NCBI GenBank assembly: GCA_033762375.1
Contig: JANRLQ010000073.1
Location: 1 to 64,000 of the forward strand
DNA length: 64,000 nt
Source: RDXT01 sp033762375
GTDB lineage: Bacteria; Bacteroidota; Bacteroidia; J057
Direction of reading: 5' to 3'
Positions 1 to 8,972 of this stretch are shown piece by piece. Made by a program: the position numbers and the translations under genes. The notes under the pieces are model-generated. The model searched no databases, was not told the origin of the DNA, and saw only the letters and a list, made by a program, of their open reading frames with translations. Position 1 is the first letter of the stretch, and each line of letters begins with the position of its first letter.

Positions 1-423
1 CCCACGGCTCACCCGGATCACCGGTACTTTCTCGGTCGTGAAGGACTCCGCCAGGATATACACCGGATAGATCGGCAGGGGGGACCCGGACGGGTCCAGG
101 TTCTGCGGGTTCTGATATTGCTTGCCCAGATAACTCCGGAAACGCATCAACTGGTGATGGTACTTCGCCTTCTGAAGCTCGATCAGCACCAGCCGCAACT
201 GACCGTCTGCCTGGCGGATACGGGCGCTGAAGTCCATACGGGTGACCGTGATGCCCGCCTCGCCCCCGAGCTTGCGGCTGTACTCCGTAGGGCTAAACAC
301 CAGGTCCTCTACCTCCTCCCCCAGCACGGCGCTCAAAAACAGCCGCGCCACCCGGTTGTCCTCCATCATGTACCGGAAGACTACGTCGTAGAGCGGGTTG
401 GCGATATGGGTGAGATTTTTCAC
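1..423 (-). CDS. PD-(D/E)XK nuclease-family (Rpn/transposase-like) protein, partial
   Basis: The frame is open from a GTG at 421-423 to the left edge, giving 141 visible residues; the 3' part lies outside the window. The N-terminus reads KNLTHIANPLYDVVFRYMME, the typical opening of the PD-(D/E)XK nuclease-family 'transposase' or Rpn-like proteins that are common in Bacteroidota. An Asp in RMDF followed by VLIELQKAKY fits the D...(E/Q)xK nuclease core. These proteins are thought to act as DNases or recombination-promoting nucleases. No inverted repeats or partner gene mark it as a mobile element here. The family call rests on motif recognition only. Confidence 0.75.
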   Translation of the reverse strand, partial: MKNLTHIANPLYDVVFRYMMEDNRVARLFLSAVLGEEVEDLVFSPTEYSRKLGGEAGITVTRMDFSARIRQADGQLRLVLIELQKAKYHHQLMRFRSYLGKQYQNPQNLDPSGSPLPIYPVYILAESFTTEKVPVIRVSRG

Positions 424-650
424 GGAGTGAAGATAGGAAGTTTTTTGTAAAAATATTGCCGCCAGGTGTCAGCTGGGTCGCCAAAAAGCAGGCCTTAGTG
501 GCCATACTCGTGGATAGAAGCACCTGGTTTTCTTAACGTAACCCGCGACAATATTTAACAATGATAAAAAATCCGCACCGGACGGAACAACGAAATATTC
601 GGTAGCTTACCACAGTCGTTTGTAATGCCCATACCCTATATTCCCCCCCT
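424..650. other. Divergent intergenic region
   Basis: About 230 bases separate the leftward nuclease gene from the rightward HhH protein. The stretch is AT-rich towards the right-hand gene. No full match to the TTTG-N19-TAnnTTTG promoter, no RNA gene and no convincing hairpin were seen. Confidence 0.4.
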
Positions 651-1463
651 ATGAATCTACAAAATATCCCCCCCAAGGTAGCCGTGCGTATCCTTGCGTT
701 CTTTAATCAGGTACAACAGGTCAGCGACATTATGGATACCCTCATTCAGGATGATCCTGCCGATGGCCCTGGCCGTACGATCGGACCAGCCCTCGCGGCC
801 CGTATCCTGAAAGTTCGTGCGGAGCAGGACGCCGGGCAGTTTGACACCCTGGAGCAGTTGGATGCCATCCCTGGTTTTGGGGCAGGTATCTGGAAAGACC
901 TCGTGTACTCATTCGGCAGGACAGCCGCCGAAGCATTCCGCGACAGCCTGTATGTGAACAACGTTATTTATCGGGAAAACTGGCCCGTCTGGATTTTTGA
1001 ATTTCCCATCGAAAACACAGAACATTTCCAGGAGCTTGCTGGCAATGAGGCTGCTTACCGGGCGTTCATTTCTGAAAAACTCTCCGACATCTCACAGCAG
1101 GGAAACGTCGTAGACAGCCTTGCCCAGGCCGCTGTCACAGGTGTAAAAACAGCACATATCGAGCGGTTTCAGGACGAAATATTATCAGCCCTCTCCTTCG
1201 GCATCTGGTTTTATCGCCTTGATCCGGGCAATTGGTTTAGCTTCGAGCGGATGTACGAGCAGACCCTGGCCTATTTTCAATATTACGTCCCCCGATACGC
1301 CTTTCAGCAGATCTATTATAGCATGCCCATAGAGCTGATAACCTTTAAGGGAGTGCCAGGCAATATCATGAATCCTTCAGGGATTATCGCACCGGATTTG
1401 GTCACCGTCCTTGATCACCAGGCGCAGCGTGTCACTATCTGGATGGGAACGTTGTATGATTAA
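651..1463 (+). CDS. Hypothetical protein with helix-hairpin-helix segment
   Basis: 270 aa with no signal peptide or membrane segment. Residues about 47-85 look like a helix-hairpin-helix unit of the ComEA type: a helix, then LEQLDAIPGFG with the hairpin IPGFG at 73-77, then a second helix. Such units bind DNA without sequence specificity or act as protein docking modules. The rest (90-270) is not recognised; it is rich in aromatic residues and looks globular. It stands alone between a divergent nuclease gene and a strong palindrome just after its stop codon. No function is assigned. Confidence 0.75.
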   Translation: MNLQNIPPKVAVRILAFFNQVQQVSDIMDTLIQDDPADGPGRTIGPALAARILKVRAEQDAGQFDTLEQLDAIPGFGAGIWKDLVYSFGRTAAEAFRDSLYVNNVIYRENWPVWIFEFPIENTEHFQELAGNEAAYRAFISEKLSDISQQGNVVDSLAQAAVTGVKTAHIERFQDEILSALSFGIWFYRLDPGNWFSFERMYEQTLAYFQYYVPRYAFQQIYYSMPIELITFKGVPGNIMNPSGIIAPDLVTVLDHQAQRVTIWMGTLYD

Positions 1464-1469
1464 AATTCA

Positions 1470-1516
1470 AAAATTCAAGTTTACTAAACCTTAGAGGTTT
1501 AGTAAACTTGAATTTT
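1470..1516. repeat. 22-bp-arm palindrome, terminator-like interspersed repeat, copy 1
   Basis: Perfect inverted repeat with arms 1470-1491 and 1495-1516 around a 3-base loop (TAG). The core is AAGTTTACTAAACC and its complement. It lies between two convergent genes and could terminate both, since one arm ends in TTTT and the other starts with AAAA. A degraded copy lies at 5391-5425, so it is treated as a repeat family and not only as a terminator. Confidence 0.75.
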
Positions 1517-1530
1517 ATGGGATTGTAGGT

Positions 1531-2934
1531 TTACGTTGTAAACGTAAATCCATTAGTCAGCGCAGTTGCTTTCTCCTGTAACCAGCCGATCGCTGCGGTA
1601 TCCGGGTGATCTGCCAGATACCGTAGGAGTCGCTCCGGACCTTGAAAGCCCGCCTGACATCGCAGCAGCAGGTGCATAGCGGCAGACAGGTGTTGAAAAA
1701 GGCGGAGCTGATACGCCGAAATGCGATGCTGACGCCGCAGGAAAACCCGGAGGCTGCTCAGATGGTACTCCATCCCTTCAAAATCCTGTAATTCGTAGGA
1801 GGTCTTCAGCAGCAACACCCGTGCATCCAACTGATAATACGGATCACTCCAGTCTGAGCGGCTCAGCAGACGCAGTACCTGACGATAGGCACCCTGCGCA
1901 AAGGCGAGATAGGCCAGGTTATAGGCATGTGCCGAGTCGCGCTCCTCAGGCGGCAGTTGACGGCAGTATGTCCCGATGAAGGTCTCCGTGCGTTCAAACT
2001 CGCGAAGGCGAACCCCAATGGCTACGATGTTTTTGAAATGGCTGGCGGGGAGAAATCCCTGTTCCAGCAAGAGATTGCGCTCCAGCAGGATGGCGTACAA
2101 GCCAAATACGTCCTGCCCTGCTGCTGCCTCACCCTGGTTGAGGCGCTTGATCGCTGTATTCAGCAGCAGAAAATACAGGTTTCGCTGCTCGGAAACAGGG
2201 ATCGCCGGGCCGGCTGTATCCAGCAACTGACGCAGATGTGCCGCAGCAGCAGGCGATGCCGATGGTAGCAGCATCTGGACACCTGCCAGATAGACCTGGA
2301 TCAGGACATGATCACGGTAGGCCCCGGAAGCGGCTTCTTCGACGGCTGACGTCAGCAGACGGATATCAGGCTGATCCGCAAATACATTGGCGCGGCTCAG
2401 CAGGGCGCAGGCATCACGGAGTTTGTAGAGAAGAAATACCTCGTCCAGGGCCTTCATGGCATCATCACCGGGCGGCTGGGCTTCGCGGCTACCACCTGCA
2501 GGCCAGTAGGTATGCAGCAACTGGATCCTGAGCATACGGTCCACCGGCTGCTCGTCAGGTGGCGCAGGCTCGTGTACCAACTCCTGCTCCAGCCCACGCT
2601 GTCCGAAGGCCTGTATCACTGAGCGATACTGGGCATGGGGATCCTGGCTCCAGGCCAGCCAACCCAGGAAGGTTTTACAGGCCTGATTAAAATCTGCCAG
2701 CAGGTACCTAACCTGCTTATCATGATAGGTCTTGTCAGCCCCAAAAACAGCCGCATACAGGGCCTCCCGCGTCGGCGGCTGTACGGAGCCTGCTACAGAC
2801 GGCTCGACCATATCCCATACAGCCACGAGCCGGGCTGTCTGGCGGCCAGCGGACAACGGCAGCCAGGCCCGAAACTGGCTGCGCTCCCGGCGACTCATCG
2901 CCCTGAGCAGACGGAGGGTTTTGCTGTGTTCCAT
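1531..2934 (-). CDS. Hypothetical helical-repeat protein
   Basis: 467 aa. The sequence is almost entirely alpha-helical, with many Leu-rich amphipathic segments such as LLLLNTAIKRLNQGEAAAG and LLLKTSYELQDFEGMEYHL, and resembles degenerate TPR or other helical solenoids. There is no signal peptide, membrane segment or recognisable catalytic motif. The gene is divergent from the exported dockerin-like protein. Its 3' end meets the palindrome at 1470-1516. A cytoplasmic scaffold role would fit the fold, but no specific function can be given. Confidence 0.75.
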   Translation of the reverse strand: MEHSKTLRLLRAMSRRERSQFRAWLPLSAGRQTARLVAVWDMVEPSVAGSVQPPTREALYAAVFGADKTYHDKQVRYLLADFNQACKTFLGWLAWSQDPHAQYRSVIQAFGQRGLEQELVHEPAPPDEQPVDRMLRIQLLHTYWPAGGSREAQPPGDDAMKALDEVFLLYKLRDACALLSRANVFADQPDIRLLTSAVEEAASGAYRDHVLIQVYLAGVQMLLPSASPAAAAHLRQLLDTAGPAIPVSEQRNLYFLLLNTAIKRLNQGEAAAGQDVFGLYAILLERNLLLEQGFLPASHFKNIVAIGVRLREFERTETFIGTYCRQLPPEERDSAHAYNLAYLAFAQGAYRQVLRLLSRSDWSDPYYQLDARVLLLKTSYELQDFEGMEYHLSSLRVFLRRQHRISAYQLRLFQHLSAAMHLLLRCQAGFQGPERLLRYLADHPDTAAIGWLQEKATALTNGFTFTT

Positions 2935-3077
2935 ACTTCCGGCAATTAATTTAATATTTTATTGATTATTAATATGTTAGCTTTCTACTTTTTGTTTTAA
3001 ATACCGGCAATACCTGTTTTTTGTATTTGATCCGATCGGCTTATCCCTTCAACTTGCTATCCTTAAATCTATCCGTC

Positions 3078-5402
3078 ATGATCCGATCCTTCCTGACCAT
3101 CGTGGGCTTGTTACTTGCCCTGTCTGCCACCCAGGCACAAAACACCCAGATCCGGGAGTTCCAGCAACCTGTGCAGCTTACGACCATCGAATGGAGTGGC
3201 CAACACCTGCTCATGGGCGGCAGCACTGATACTACCAGCCAATCTGATTTTTTGCTGATCCGCCAGGACACCTCGCTACAGATACTCAGCACAATTGCTT
3301 ATCCCGATCCGGGAGATGCTGGCAAGGACGAGATGAAGTTTGTCCGGCAGGCACAAAATGGTGGCCTGCTGCTTGCGGGCACCGGCAACGATGCCACACC
3401 GGGTTTTTCGTCCATAAAACTCATCCGCACGAATCCACAGGGTACGGTTCTATGGGCCCGGAAGTTCACGGCACCTTCTCCTTATGTAATCAGGGATCTC
3501 ACGGGAATGGACTGCTATGGCGATGGCGCGGCCGTTGTCGCATGTGTCCTTCATCAACCTGTCACAGGTGATAACTTCGGCCATACAATCAAGCTGACCC
3601 CGGCAGGCGCGGTTCAATGGACACATACGGCGGCCCTGCAGGATCCTTCTATTCAGGGAAACTTAAATTTTGTTGCTCCCTCCAGCAATGTAGTGGTACA
3701 GGGACCAGACACGGTTTGGATTGCCTGGAATCGAACCGATACCCTGTCTGGCAATTATGTACCTGTAATTCCCATTTATGCTGGTACTGCTTCTGTGCCA
3801 CCCGGAGGACCCGTGTGGACCTATACAAATCAGGAAGCGGATTATCTAACAGAAATCCAACTGGCAGACCCCGTCAACCATAAACTTACCATGTTGTGCA
3901 CCGAACACTTTAGTAGCTTCGGATATGTACATTTAATACAATGTTCCTCCTCATTTTTGGCTGAAAAAGGGCTGCTTTACCAACACAATGCTCAGACCTT
4001 TATTGGCAAACTCGGAGGCGGGGGAGACTTTTATGAAAATACAGGGGTATTTGTCCGCTTTACAGGTACGCTCAATATCATCCGCCGGAATCACCAGAAC
4101 TACTTTCCACCTGTACAGGACTTTGTATCTGAGCAGGATAAAGTCTATGCCATCAGCCGGGGCGACAATTATTATAATGCAAACAACCTGATTCTCAGCT
4201 TCAACTGGCAGGGAACACCCGGGTGCAGCATGACCGATACTGCCTACGACTACCCACAGATCGTCCTGCCACCTCCGCCCCAGTACTTTCCGCCAGATCC
4301 ACTGGCACCTGTGATCCAGCTCCAGACGACAACCATCTTCCCGACCGCTACCAGCCTGACCCTCTCCCACTCGCTGCTCTGTGACGGAGATGAACTGATC
4401 TGGCCGGGTGATGTGGACGACAATGGTACCGCCAACTCTGTGGATGTCCTCTACCTGGGTGTCGCATGGGGTGCCAACGGCTCCCTCCGCCCCAATGGTA
4501 GTACTGCCTGGACCGGGCAATCCGCAGGCGCAAATTGGGGGCCTCAGTTTTCAAATTTTATTGACTGGAAATATGCAGACTGCGATGCAGATGGCACTGT
4601 CGGCCAGGCGGACATCCAGGTCATATCACAAAACTATGGGTTGATCCACAACCGCAACGGCGCTGAAAGGACACTTGACGGGCCGCCCCTGTACCTTTCG
4701 ATCCCGGTTGACTCCGTCATGGTGGGCGATACCCTCATGGCAGATGTTTTCCTGGGCACTCCGCTGGACACCGCTGATCAATTGTATGGAATTGCCTTTA
4801 CCATCACCTACGACACGGCCTTGGTGCAGGCAGGCAGCGCAGCCTTCATTCCGGATAGCACGTGGTTTGGAGAGCAGGGTGTCAACACTGCGTATTTATC
4901 CAAAGACTTCTACGACCTCGGCCAGGTGGAGGCTGCCCTGACACGCACAGACCAGCAGATGGTAAATGGGCAGGGCAGAATCGGCTCTTTTATGATCATC
5001 ACCATTGACAACATCTCGGGCAAAACAGTGGAAAGCAGACAATTAAATCTTTCCATTGTCCCGAGACTGGCGATGAACCTCAACCAGGATTCCCTCAGCA
5101 TAGAGGCTACTGAGGGCGACTCGCTGGTTGTATTTCAGGAAATCATCAACTCGCAGTCCCCCCGGTCTGACCTTGACCTGCGGATATATCCTCAGCCAGC
5201 CGACCAGGAAGTCGTTATCACCTGTAGCCAGCGTATCGAGTCGGTGCAGCTCCTGACCTTACACGGACAAATACTGCTTGAGACCCGGCCAGGCGGCACG
5301 CAGACGAGGGTTCCACTGGAGGGAATTGCCCCGGGCACGTATATACTTCGGGTTCAGAGCCCGGCAGGACTTATGCAGCAAATGCTCGTTCAAGTTTACT
5401 AA
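3078..5402 (+). CDS. T9SS-exported protein with dockerin-like calcium repeats
   Basis: 774 aa. The start at 3078 is preferred over an in-frame start 57 bases upstream because it puts MIRSFLTIVGLLLALSATQA, a clean signal peptide, at the N-terminus. Residues 25-430 look like a beta-propeller-like repeat region. Two dockerin-type calcium loops follow: DVDDNGTANSVD near residue 445 and DCDADGTVGQAD near 501. A cohesin-like beta domain follows (about 540-690), and the last 75 residues form a type IX sorting domain (IYPQPADQE...GIAPGTYILRVQ). The protein should be exported across the outer membrane by the Por system and attached to the surface or released. Its ligand is unknown. The stop codon lies inside a repeat element. 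Confidence 0.85.
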   Translation: MIRSFLTIVGLLLALSATQAQNTQIREFQQPVQLTTIEWSGQHLLMGGSTDTTSQSDFLLIRQDTSLQILSTIAYPDPGDAGKDEMKFVRQAQNGGLLLAGTGNDATPGFSSIKLIRTNPQGTVLWARKFTAPSPYVIRDLTGMDCYGDGAAVVACVLHQPVTGDNFGHTIKLTPAGAVQWTHTAALQDPSIQGNLNFVAPSSNVVVQGPDTVWIAWNRTDTLSGNYVPVIPIYAGTASVPPGGPVWTYTNQEADYLTEIQLADPVNHKLTMLCTEHFSSFGYVHLIQCSSSFLAEKGLLYQHNAQTFIGKLGGGGDFYENTGVFVRFTGTLNIIRRNHQNYFPPVQDFVSEQDKVYAISRGDNYYNANNLILSFNWQGTPGCSMTDTAYDYPQIVLPPPPQYFPPDPLAPVIQLQTTTIFPTATSLTLSHSLLCDGDELIWPGDVDDNGTANSVDVLYLGVAWGANGSLRPNGSTAWTGQSAGANWGPQFSNFIDWKYADCDADGTVGQADIQVISQNYGLIHNRNGAERTLDGPPLYLSIPVDSVMVGDTLMADVFLGTPLDTADQLYGIAFTITYDTALVQAGSAAFIPDSTWFGEQGVNTAYLSKDFYDLGQVEAALTRTDQQMVNGQGRIGSFMIITIDNISGKTVESRQLNLSIVPRLAMNLNQDSLSIEATEGDSLVVFQEIINSQSPRSDLDLRIYPQPADQEVVITCSQRIESVQLLTLHGQILLETRPGGTQTRVPLEGIAPGTYILRVQSPAGLMQQMLVQVY

Positions 5403-5425
5403 CCCTCTAACGTTTCGTAAACTTG
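5391..5425. repeat. Palindromic repeat, degraded copy 2
   Basis: Left arm CAAGTTTACTAA (5391-5402) and right arm TTTCGTAAACTTG (5413-5425) repeat the arms of the 1470-1516 palindrome with one mismatch and a changed loop. The left arm supplies the last codons and the stop of the upstream gene, so the element was either incorporated into the coding sequence or serves as its terminator. Confidence 0.6.
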
Positions 5426-5448
5426 CCCTTTCAAACGCAAACGCCCAC

Positions 5449-6732
5449 ATGACCGTCCCACTCCCCCGCTGGCTGGCGCACCGCCTGACCTTGCCGGCCA
5501 TCCTGACTGCCGGGCTGCTGGTGCGCATCCTGTATGCGGGCTGGCGGGGCAGCGGGCTGTATACGGGAGATGCCGTTTATTATATGGCACAGGCAGACAA
5601 CCTGGCCCGGGGTCTGCCCCTCAATCTCTACTGGCCGCCGGGCCTTCCGGTATTACTGGCTGTATTTCAACAACTTACGAAAAACGCATTACCTGTACCC
5701 GTGTTGATGATCAGTGTGTGGCTGGTCTTTGTGCGGGAGCTGGAGTGTTGGTTGCAGGACAAGGTATCCCGTTCCAGCCTAAACCTGCTGCACCTGGTGT
5801 TTGCGTTGTACCCGGCGTATATCCATCACGCCACAGCCCCCCTGAGCCATCTCCCGGTGGCACTCTGCCTGGTCGCGGCCCTGCGACATCTCGACGGGGC
5901 AGCCCCAGGCTGGCGCGCAGGTGTACGGGCAGGCGGGGCCGGGCTGCTGCTGGCGGCTGCGATCCTGATACGACCCGCCACCGTCCTGCTCGTCCCGGCG
6001 GGCCTTGTGCGGCTGCGCCGCCCTTTGCCCGTGGTATGCTGGCTGCTGGCCGCCCTGGGGCCTGTCACCGCCTGGAATCTCCACCTCCGCGAGGAGACCG
6101 GACGCTGGATATTCGTCAACGAATCCAACAGTTATAATTTTTTTCTGGGCAATAGTCCCTGGACCGATGCCTACGCCACCTGGGATCTGGGTTCGCACGA
6201 GTTTCGGGACGATCCGGCGTATGCGGGGTTATATACCTTCCGGGACTCGGTAGAGGCCCTGCCCGCTGCCACACGCGATGCCGCCTGGTCAGCGGCTGCC
6301 TGGTCCTATATCGGGGCCGATCCTGGGGGGTTTGTCCTCCGCACGCTGAGCCGGTTCAGGACCTTCTGGGCATTCGACACCTACACAGCCGGCAGCCTGG
6401 ACCCGACCGCTTCAGTTCTGCGGATATCCGTATTGGGCCTGGATGCCAGCCTGTATCTGCTGCTGCTCGGACTGGCCCTTGCAGGCCTGTGCATACGCCC
6501 GGCTCCCACAGGCAGACTGGCCCTGATCTGGGTGGCTGCCTATATGCTGCCATATCTGCTGGTATTTTCACACCCTACGTACCACCTGCCTGTTATGGCC
6601 CTGCTTGCCTTGCCGGCAGGGCAGGCCCTGGACTATCGTGGCTCACTCCCACACCCGTGGATATGGATCGGCTGGGGGGGGATGCTCCTGATCCAGGCCG
6701 AATGGATTGCCTACATGGCTGACCGGCTGTAA
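5449..6732 (+). CDS. ArnT-like/GT39 family integral-membrane glycosyltransferase
   Basis: 427 aa with about ten hydrophobic segments. The ATG at 5449 gives a short cytoplasmic lead (MTVPLPRWLAHRL) followed by the first membrane helix. In the first periplasmic loop GDAVYYMAQADNLARG followed by YWPPG matches the Asp/PP signature of the PMT/ArnT/GT39 group (GT-C fold), which transfers sugars from polyprenyl-phosphate donors to proteins, lipids or glycans at the periplasmic face. The substrate cannot be read from the sequence. The gene follows the T9SS-exported protein; in Bacteroidota such exported proteins can be glycosylated, but a link here is only suggestive. Confidence 0.75.
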   Translation: MTVPLPRWLAHRLTLPAILTAGLLVRILYAGWRGSGLYTGDAVYYMAQADNLARGLPLNLYWPPGLPVLLAVFQQLTKNALPVPVLMISVWLVFVRELECWLQDKVSRSSLNLLHLVFALYPAYIHHATAPLSHLPVALCLVAALRHLDGAAPGWRAGVRAGGAGLLLAAAILIRPATVLLVPAGLVRLRRPLPVVCWLLAALGPVTAWNLHLREETGRWIFVNESNSYNFFLGNSPWTDAYATWDLGSHEFRDDPAYAGLYTFRDSVEALPAATRDAAWSAAAWSYIGADPGGFVLRTLSRFRTFWAFDTYTAGSLDPTASVLRISVLGLDASLYLLLLGLALAGLCIRPAPTGRLALIWVAAYMLPYLLVFSHPTYHLPVMALLALPAGQALDYRGSLPHPWIWIGWGGMLLIQAEWIAYMADRL

Positions 6733-6737
6733 ACAAA

Positions 6738-6762
6738 ACAGCCGCCCCGATGGAGCGGCTGT
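6738..6762 (-). terminator. Intrinsic terminator of the htrA gene
   Basis: 8-bp GC-rich stem (ACAGCCGC paired with GCGGCTGT) with a 9-base loop. Read on the minus strand it is followed by TTTTGTTT, the expected U-tract, 19 bases past the htrA stop. It may also stop the convergent glycosyltransferase transcript. Confidence 0.75.
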
Positions 6763-6780
6763 ATATCAGCAACTTGACAC

Positions 6781-8286
6781 TTAGTCGAGGCCAAATCCGT
6801 AGTAATACTTACGGGCGAGATTATTCTCATAAAACCCTTCCAGCATGACCCCGCCTGACTTACCGTCAAGCGCAGTGTCCAGTTCCTCGACATTGCGGAC
6901 GCGCTTGCCGTCCACATGGGTGATGATAAAACCCGTCCGGATCTGGGTGGACTGGCTGAGTTTGCCAGCGGAGAGGCTGGATACCCGTACGCCGCCCTCC
7001 AGGCCCAGCTTGCGGGCCACTTCAGGTGCCAGGGTTTCAAATTCTGCCCCGAGTTTGTTGAGGGCGCCTGTTTCAGACTTTTTGACAATGTCTGTATTCC
7101 CTGCGCGGTTTTTAAGGACTACTGTCACCTCACGGGTCTGGCCTTTGCGGCTCAGGACAACGGCCACTTTGTCACCCGGGCGGCGTGCCCCGACAGCAGC
7201 CAGCAGGTCAGAAGAACTTTTGACGGTTTTGCCGTCCACGGCCGTAATCACATCCCCGGACTTAATGCCAGCCTCTTCGGCGGCACTATTCGCCAGCAGG
7301 CTATCCACATATACCCCTTCGGTCAGGTTAAGTCCTTTTTCGCGGGCAAGGTTACCGTCAAGGCTGCGAATGGTGGCTCCGAGGTATCCCCGCTGCACGG
7401 TGCCGTATTGTACCAGGTCTTCCACGATCTTGCGCACGAGGACAACCGGTACTGCAAATCCATATCCGGAGTAAGAGCCGGTCGGGCTGGCAATGGCCGT
7501 GTTGATGCCGATGAGTTCACCTGCGAGGTTTACGAGGGCGCCCCCACTGTTGCCAGGGTTAATGGCAGCATCTGTCTGGATAAATGACTCAATGGCAGCA
7601 CGGTCGCGGAGGATATTGATGTTGCGGCTTTTGGCACTGACAATCCCGGCTGTCACCGTTGAGTTGAGGTTAAATGGGTTGCCAATGGCCAATACCCACT
7701 CACCTACCCGCACCTGGTCGGAGTTGCCGAAGGGGATCGCGGTCAGCCCATCAGCCTCGACCTTGATCACGGCGATGTCTGTGGAGGGATCCACACCCAC
7801 GACTTCAGCTTTGTACGTTTGGTTATTGCTGAGGGAGACCTCAATGTCGCTGGCACCGTCTATGACGTGATTGTTGGTGATGATGTAGCCGTCAGCCGAA
7901 ATGATGACCCCGGAGCCGGTGCCTACACTGGGCTGAGAGCCGCCGGGGCTGGGGCTAAAAAATTCATCTCCAAAAAAATCACGGAAGATGTCCGGTACCC
8001 CAGGAGAGAGGGTGCGCCCGCTGCTGCGGAGCTGGGTGGACTTGATGTGCACCACGGAAGGCATGGCCTTCTCAGCTGCATACGTAAAATCAACAGGTGA
8101 GCCGTCAGCGGTGTAGCTGCTCTGCACAGCAGGGGTGCCATCCCGGTGTTCGATCACCAGGGGTCTGCGGCCTTCGGCCAGTTTCAGCATACCTACTGTC
8201 AGGCCGCTACCCAGTACAGCCGAGAGCAGCAGCATGCCCATCATCCGGGCGTTGGCGGTACGAAAAGATTCCAGCAGTCTGTTCAT
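6781..8286 (-). CDS. htrA: HtrA/DegP-family periplasmic serine protease
   Basis: 501 aa. Residues about 14-36 form a signal anchor or signal peptide. The trypsin-like domain (about 70-285) carries the full triad: His140 in TNNHVIDG, Asp170 in STDIAVIK, Ser247 in NPGNSGGAL. Two PDZ domains follow (about 295-385 and 410-500). This is the standard DegP/DegQ/MucD layout: envelope protein quality control, with PDZ1 recognising misfolded C-termini. The length is normal for the family. It is monocistronic, with a strong terminator immediately downstream. Confidence 0.95.
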   Translation of the reverse strand: MNRLLESFRTANARMMGMLLLSAVLGSGLTVGMLKLAEGRRPLVIEHRDGTPAVQSSYTADGSPVDFTYAAEKAMPSVVHIKSTQLRSSGRTLSPGVPDIFRDFFGDEFFSPSPGGSQPSVGTGSGVIISADGYIITNNHVIDGASDIEVSLSNNQTYKAEVVGVDPSTDIAVIKVEADGLTAIPFGNSDQVRVGEWVLAIGNPFNLNSTVTAGIVSAKSRNINILRDRAAIESFIQTDAAINPGNSGGALVNLAGELIGINTAIASPTGSYSGYGFAVPVVLVRKIVEDLVQYGTVQRGYLGATIRSLDGNLAREKGLNLTEGVYVDSLLANSAAEEAGIKSGDVITAVDGKTVKSSSDLLAAVGARRPGDKVAVVLSRKGQTREVTVVLKNRAGNTDIVKKSETGALNKLGAEFETLAPEVARKLGLEGGVRVSSLSAGKLSQSTQIRTGFIITHVDGKRVRNVEELDTALDGKSGGVMLEGFYENNLARKYYYGFGLD

Positions 8287-8391
8287 GTCAGTAACTGTTC
8301 GGTTAAGCGTATAAGGATAAGCGTATCATAAAAGGTGCGCCCATGCGGCAAAAGGTTGCACGGTTGGGATCACCTGACCGGCAAATAAACG

Positions 8392-8432
8392 AAAGACCTG
8401 CATCCGGGGTTTCAGTTCCCTGGCAGGTCTTT
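8392..8432. terminator. Probable bidirectional intrinsic terminator
   Basis: 10-bp stem AAAGACCTGC / GCAGGTCTTT with a loop of about 21 bases. T-rich tracts follow on both strands (CTTTTT on plus, TTTCGTTTATTT on minus). It ends the small minus-strand gene at 8473-8724, well clear of the htrA start. Confidence 0.65.
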
Positions 8433-8472
8433 TTGGGAGAAGGTTACCTGTGGGTTGATGTCGGGCGGAAAA

Positions 8473-8724
8473 CTACTGAACTTCCGTCAGTCGCATGACG
8501 CGCCAGCGATACAGGCAACGGTCCATGATCATAACCCATTCACCTGAGCCGATATATCCGGAAACACTCACGGCTTCTTGTCGGATGCCGTTGTACCAGA
8601 CATATCCCATCAGCATCAGCGGCGTAGCAGTGAGGACGATCTCGTGCCGGAAACAAGCATCGGGATAGATGAGCCAGGCCGGACGTAAGATCCCCTTGGG
8701 CGTATGCGCTTCTGGCATAAGCAT
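8473..8724 (-). CDS. Small hypothetical protein
   Basis: 83 aa, no signal peptide. The predicted beta-strand pattern (HEIVLTATPLMLMGYVWYNG, VSVSGYIGSGEWVMIMDRC) suggests a small beta-barrel or SH3-like fold, and the YRWRVMRL ending is consistent with a real protein. No family is recognised. It is followed by a plausible terminator, which supports it as an expressed gene. The start may be the ATG two codons further in. Confidence 0.5.
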   Translation of the reverse strand: MLMPEAHTPKGILRPAWLIYPDACFRHEIVLTATPLMLMGYVWYNGIRQEAVSVSGYIGSGEWVMIMDRCLYRWRVMRLTEVQ

Positions 8725-8776
8725 GGGATAAAAAGGTAATTGAGCGAAAACCCAGAAAAAGACAAGGTGTAATTAT

Positions 8777-8808
8777 ACGTTACAATTTGAGGGGTGATGT
8801 AACGTTAC
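8777..8808. promoter_or_regulatory. Inverted repeat, possible operator
   Basis: ACGTTACA (8777-8784) and TGTAACGT (8798-8805) form a perfect 8-bp inverted repeat spaced by 13 bases, and the right half overlaps the 10-bp palindrome GTAACGTTAC (8799-8808). It lies in the 248-base gap between a leftward small gene and the rightward FkbM gene, where a shared operator would be expected. No regulator is identified. Confidence 0.35.
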
Positions 8809-8972
8809 CGGGCGTCAACAGTCTCCTGTATGAACGAGGGATATGACAATTTTGTTGTCTTGAGTCCCTGAAATTAACACACGGATAATACCCGCATTCA
8901 CACGGGAAGCATATACGGGTATAGATTATCCTGCTTACCTTGCGGCTCTGACCGGATCAACTCGTAACACCT

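Noticed and set aside
118..450. 110-codon plus-strand frame at the left edge
   Set aside because: Antisense of the partial PD-(D/E)XK gene; no recognisable features.
293..523. 76-codon minus-strand frame at the left edge
   Set aside because: Overlaps the nuclease gene in another frame; only the GTG-started frame gives the conserved nuclease sequence.
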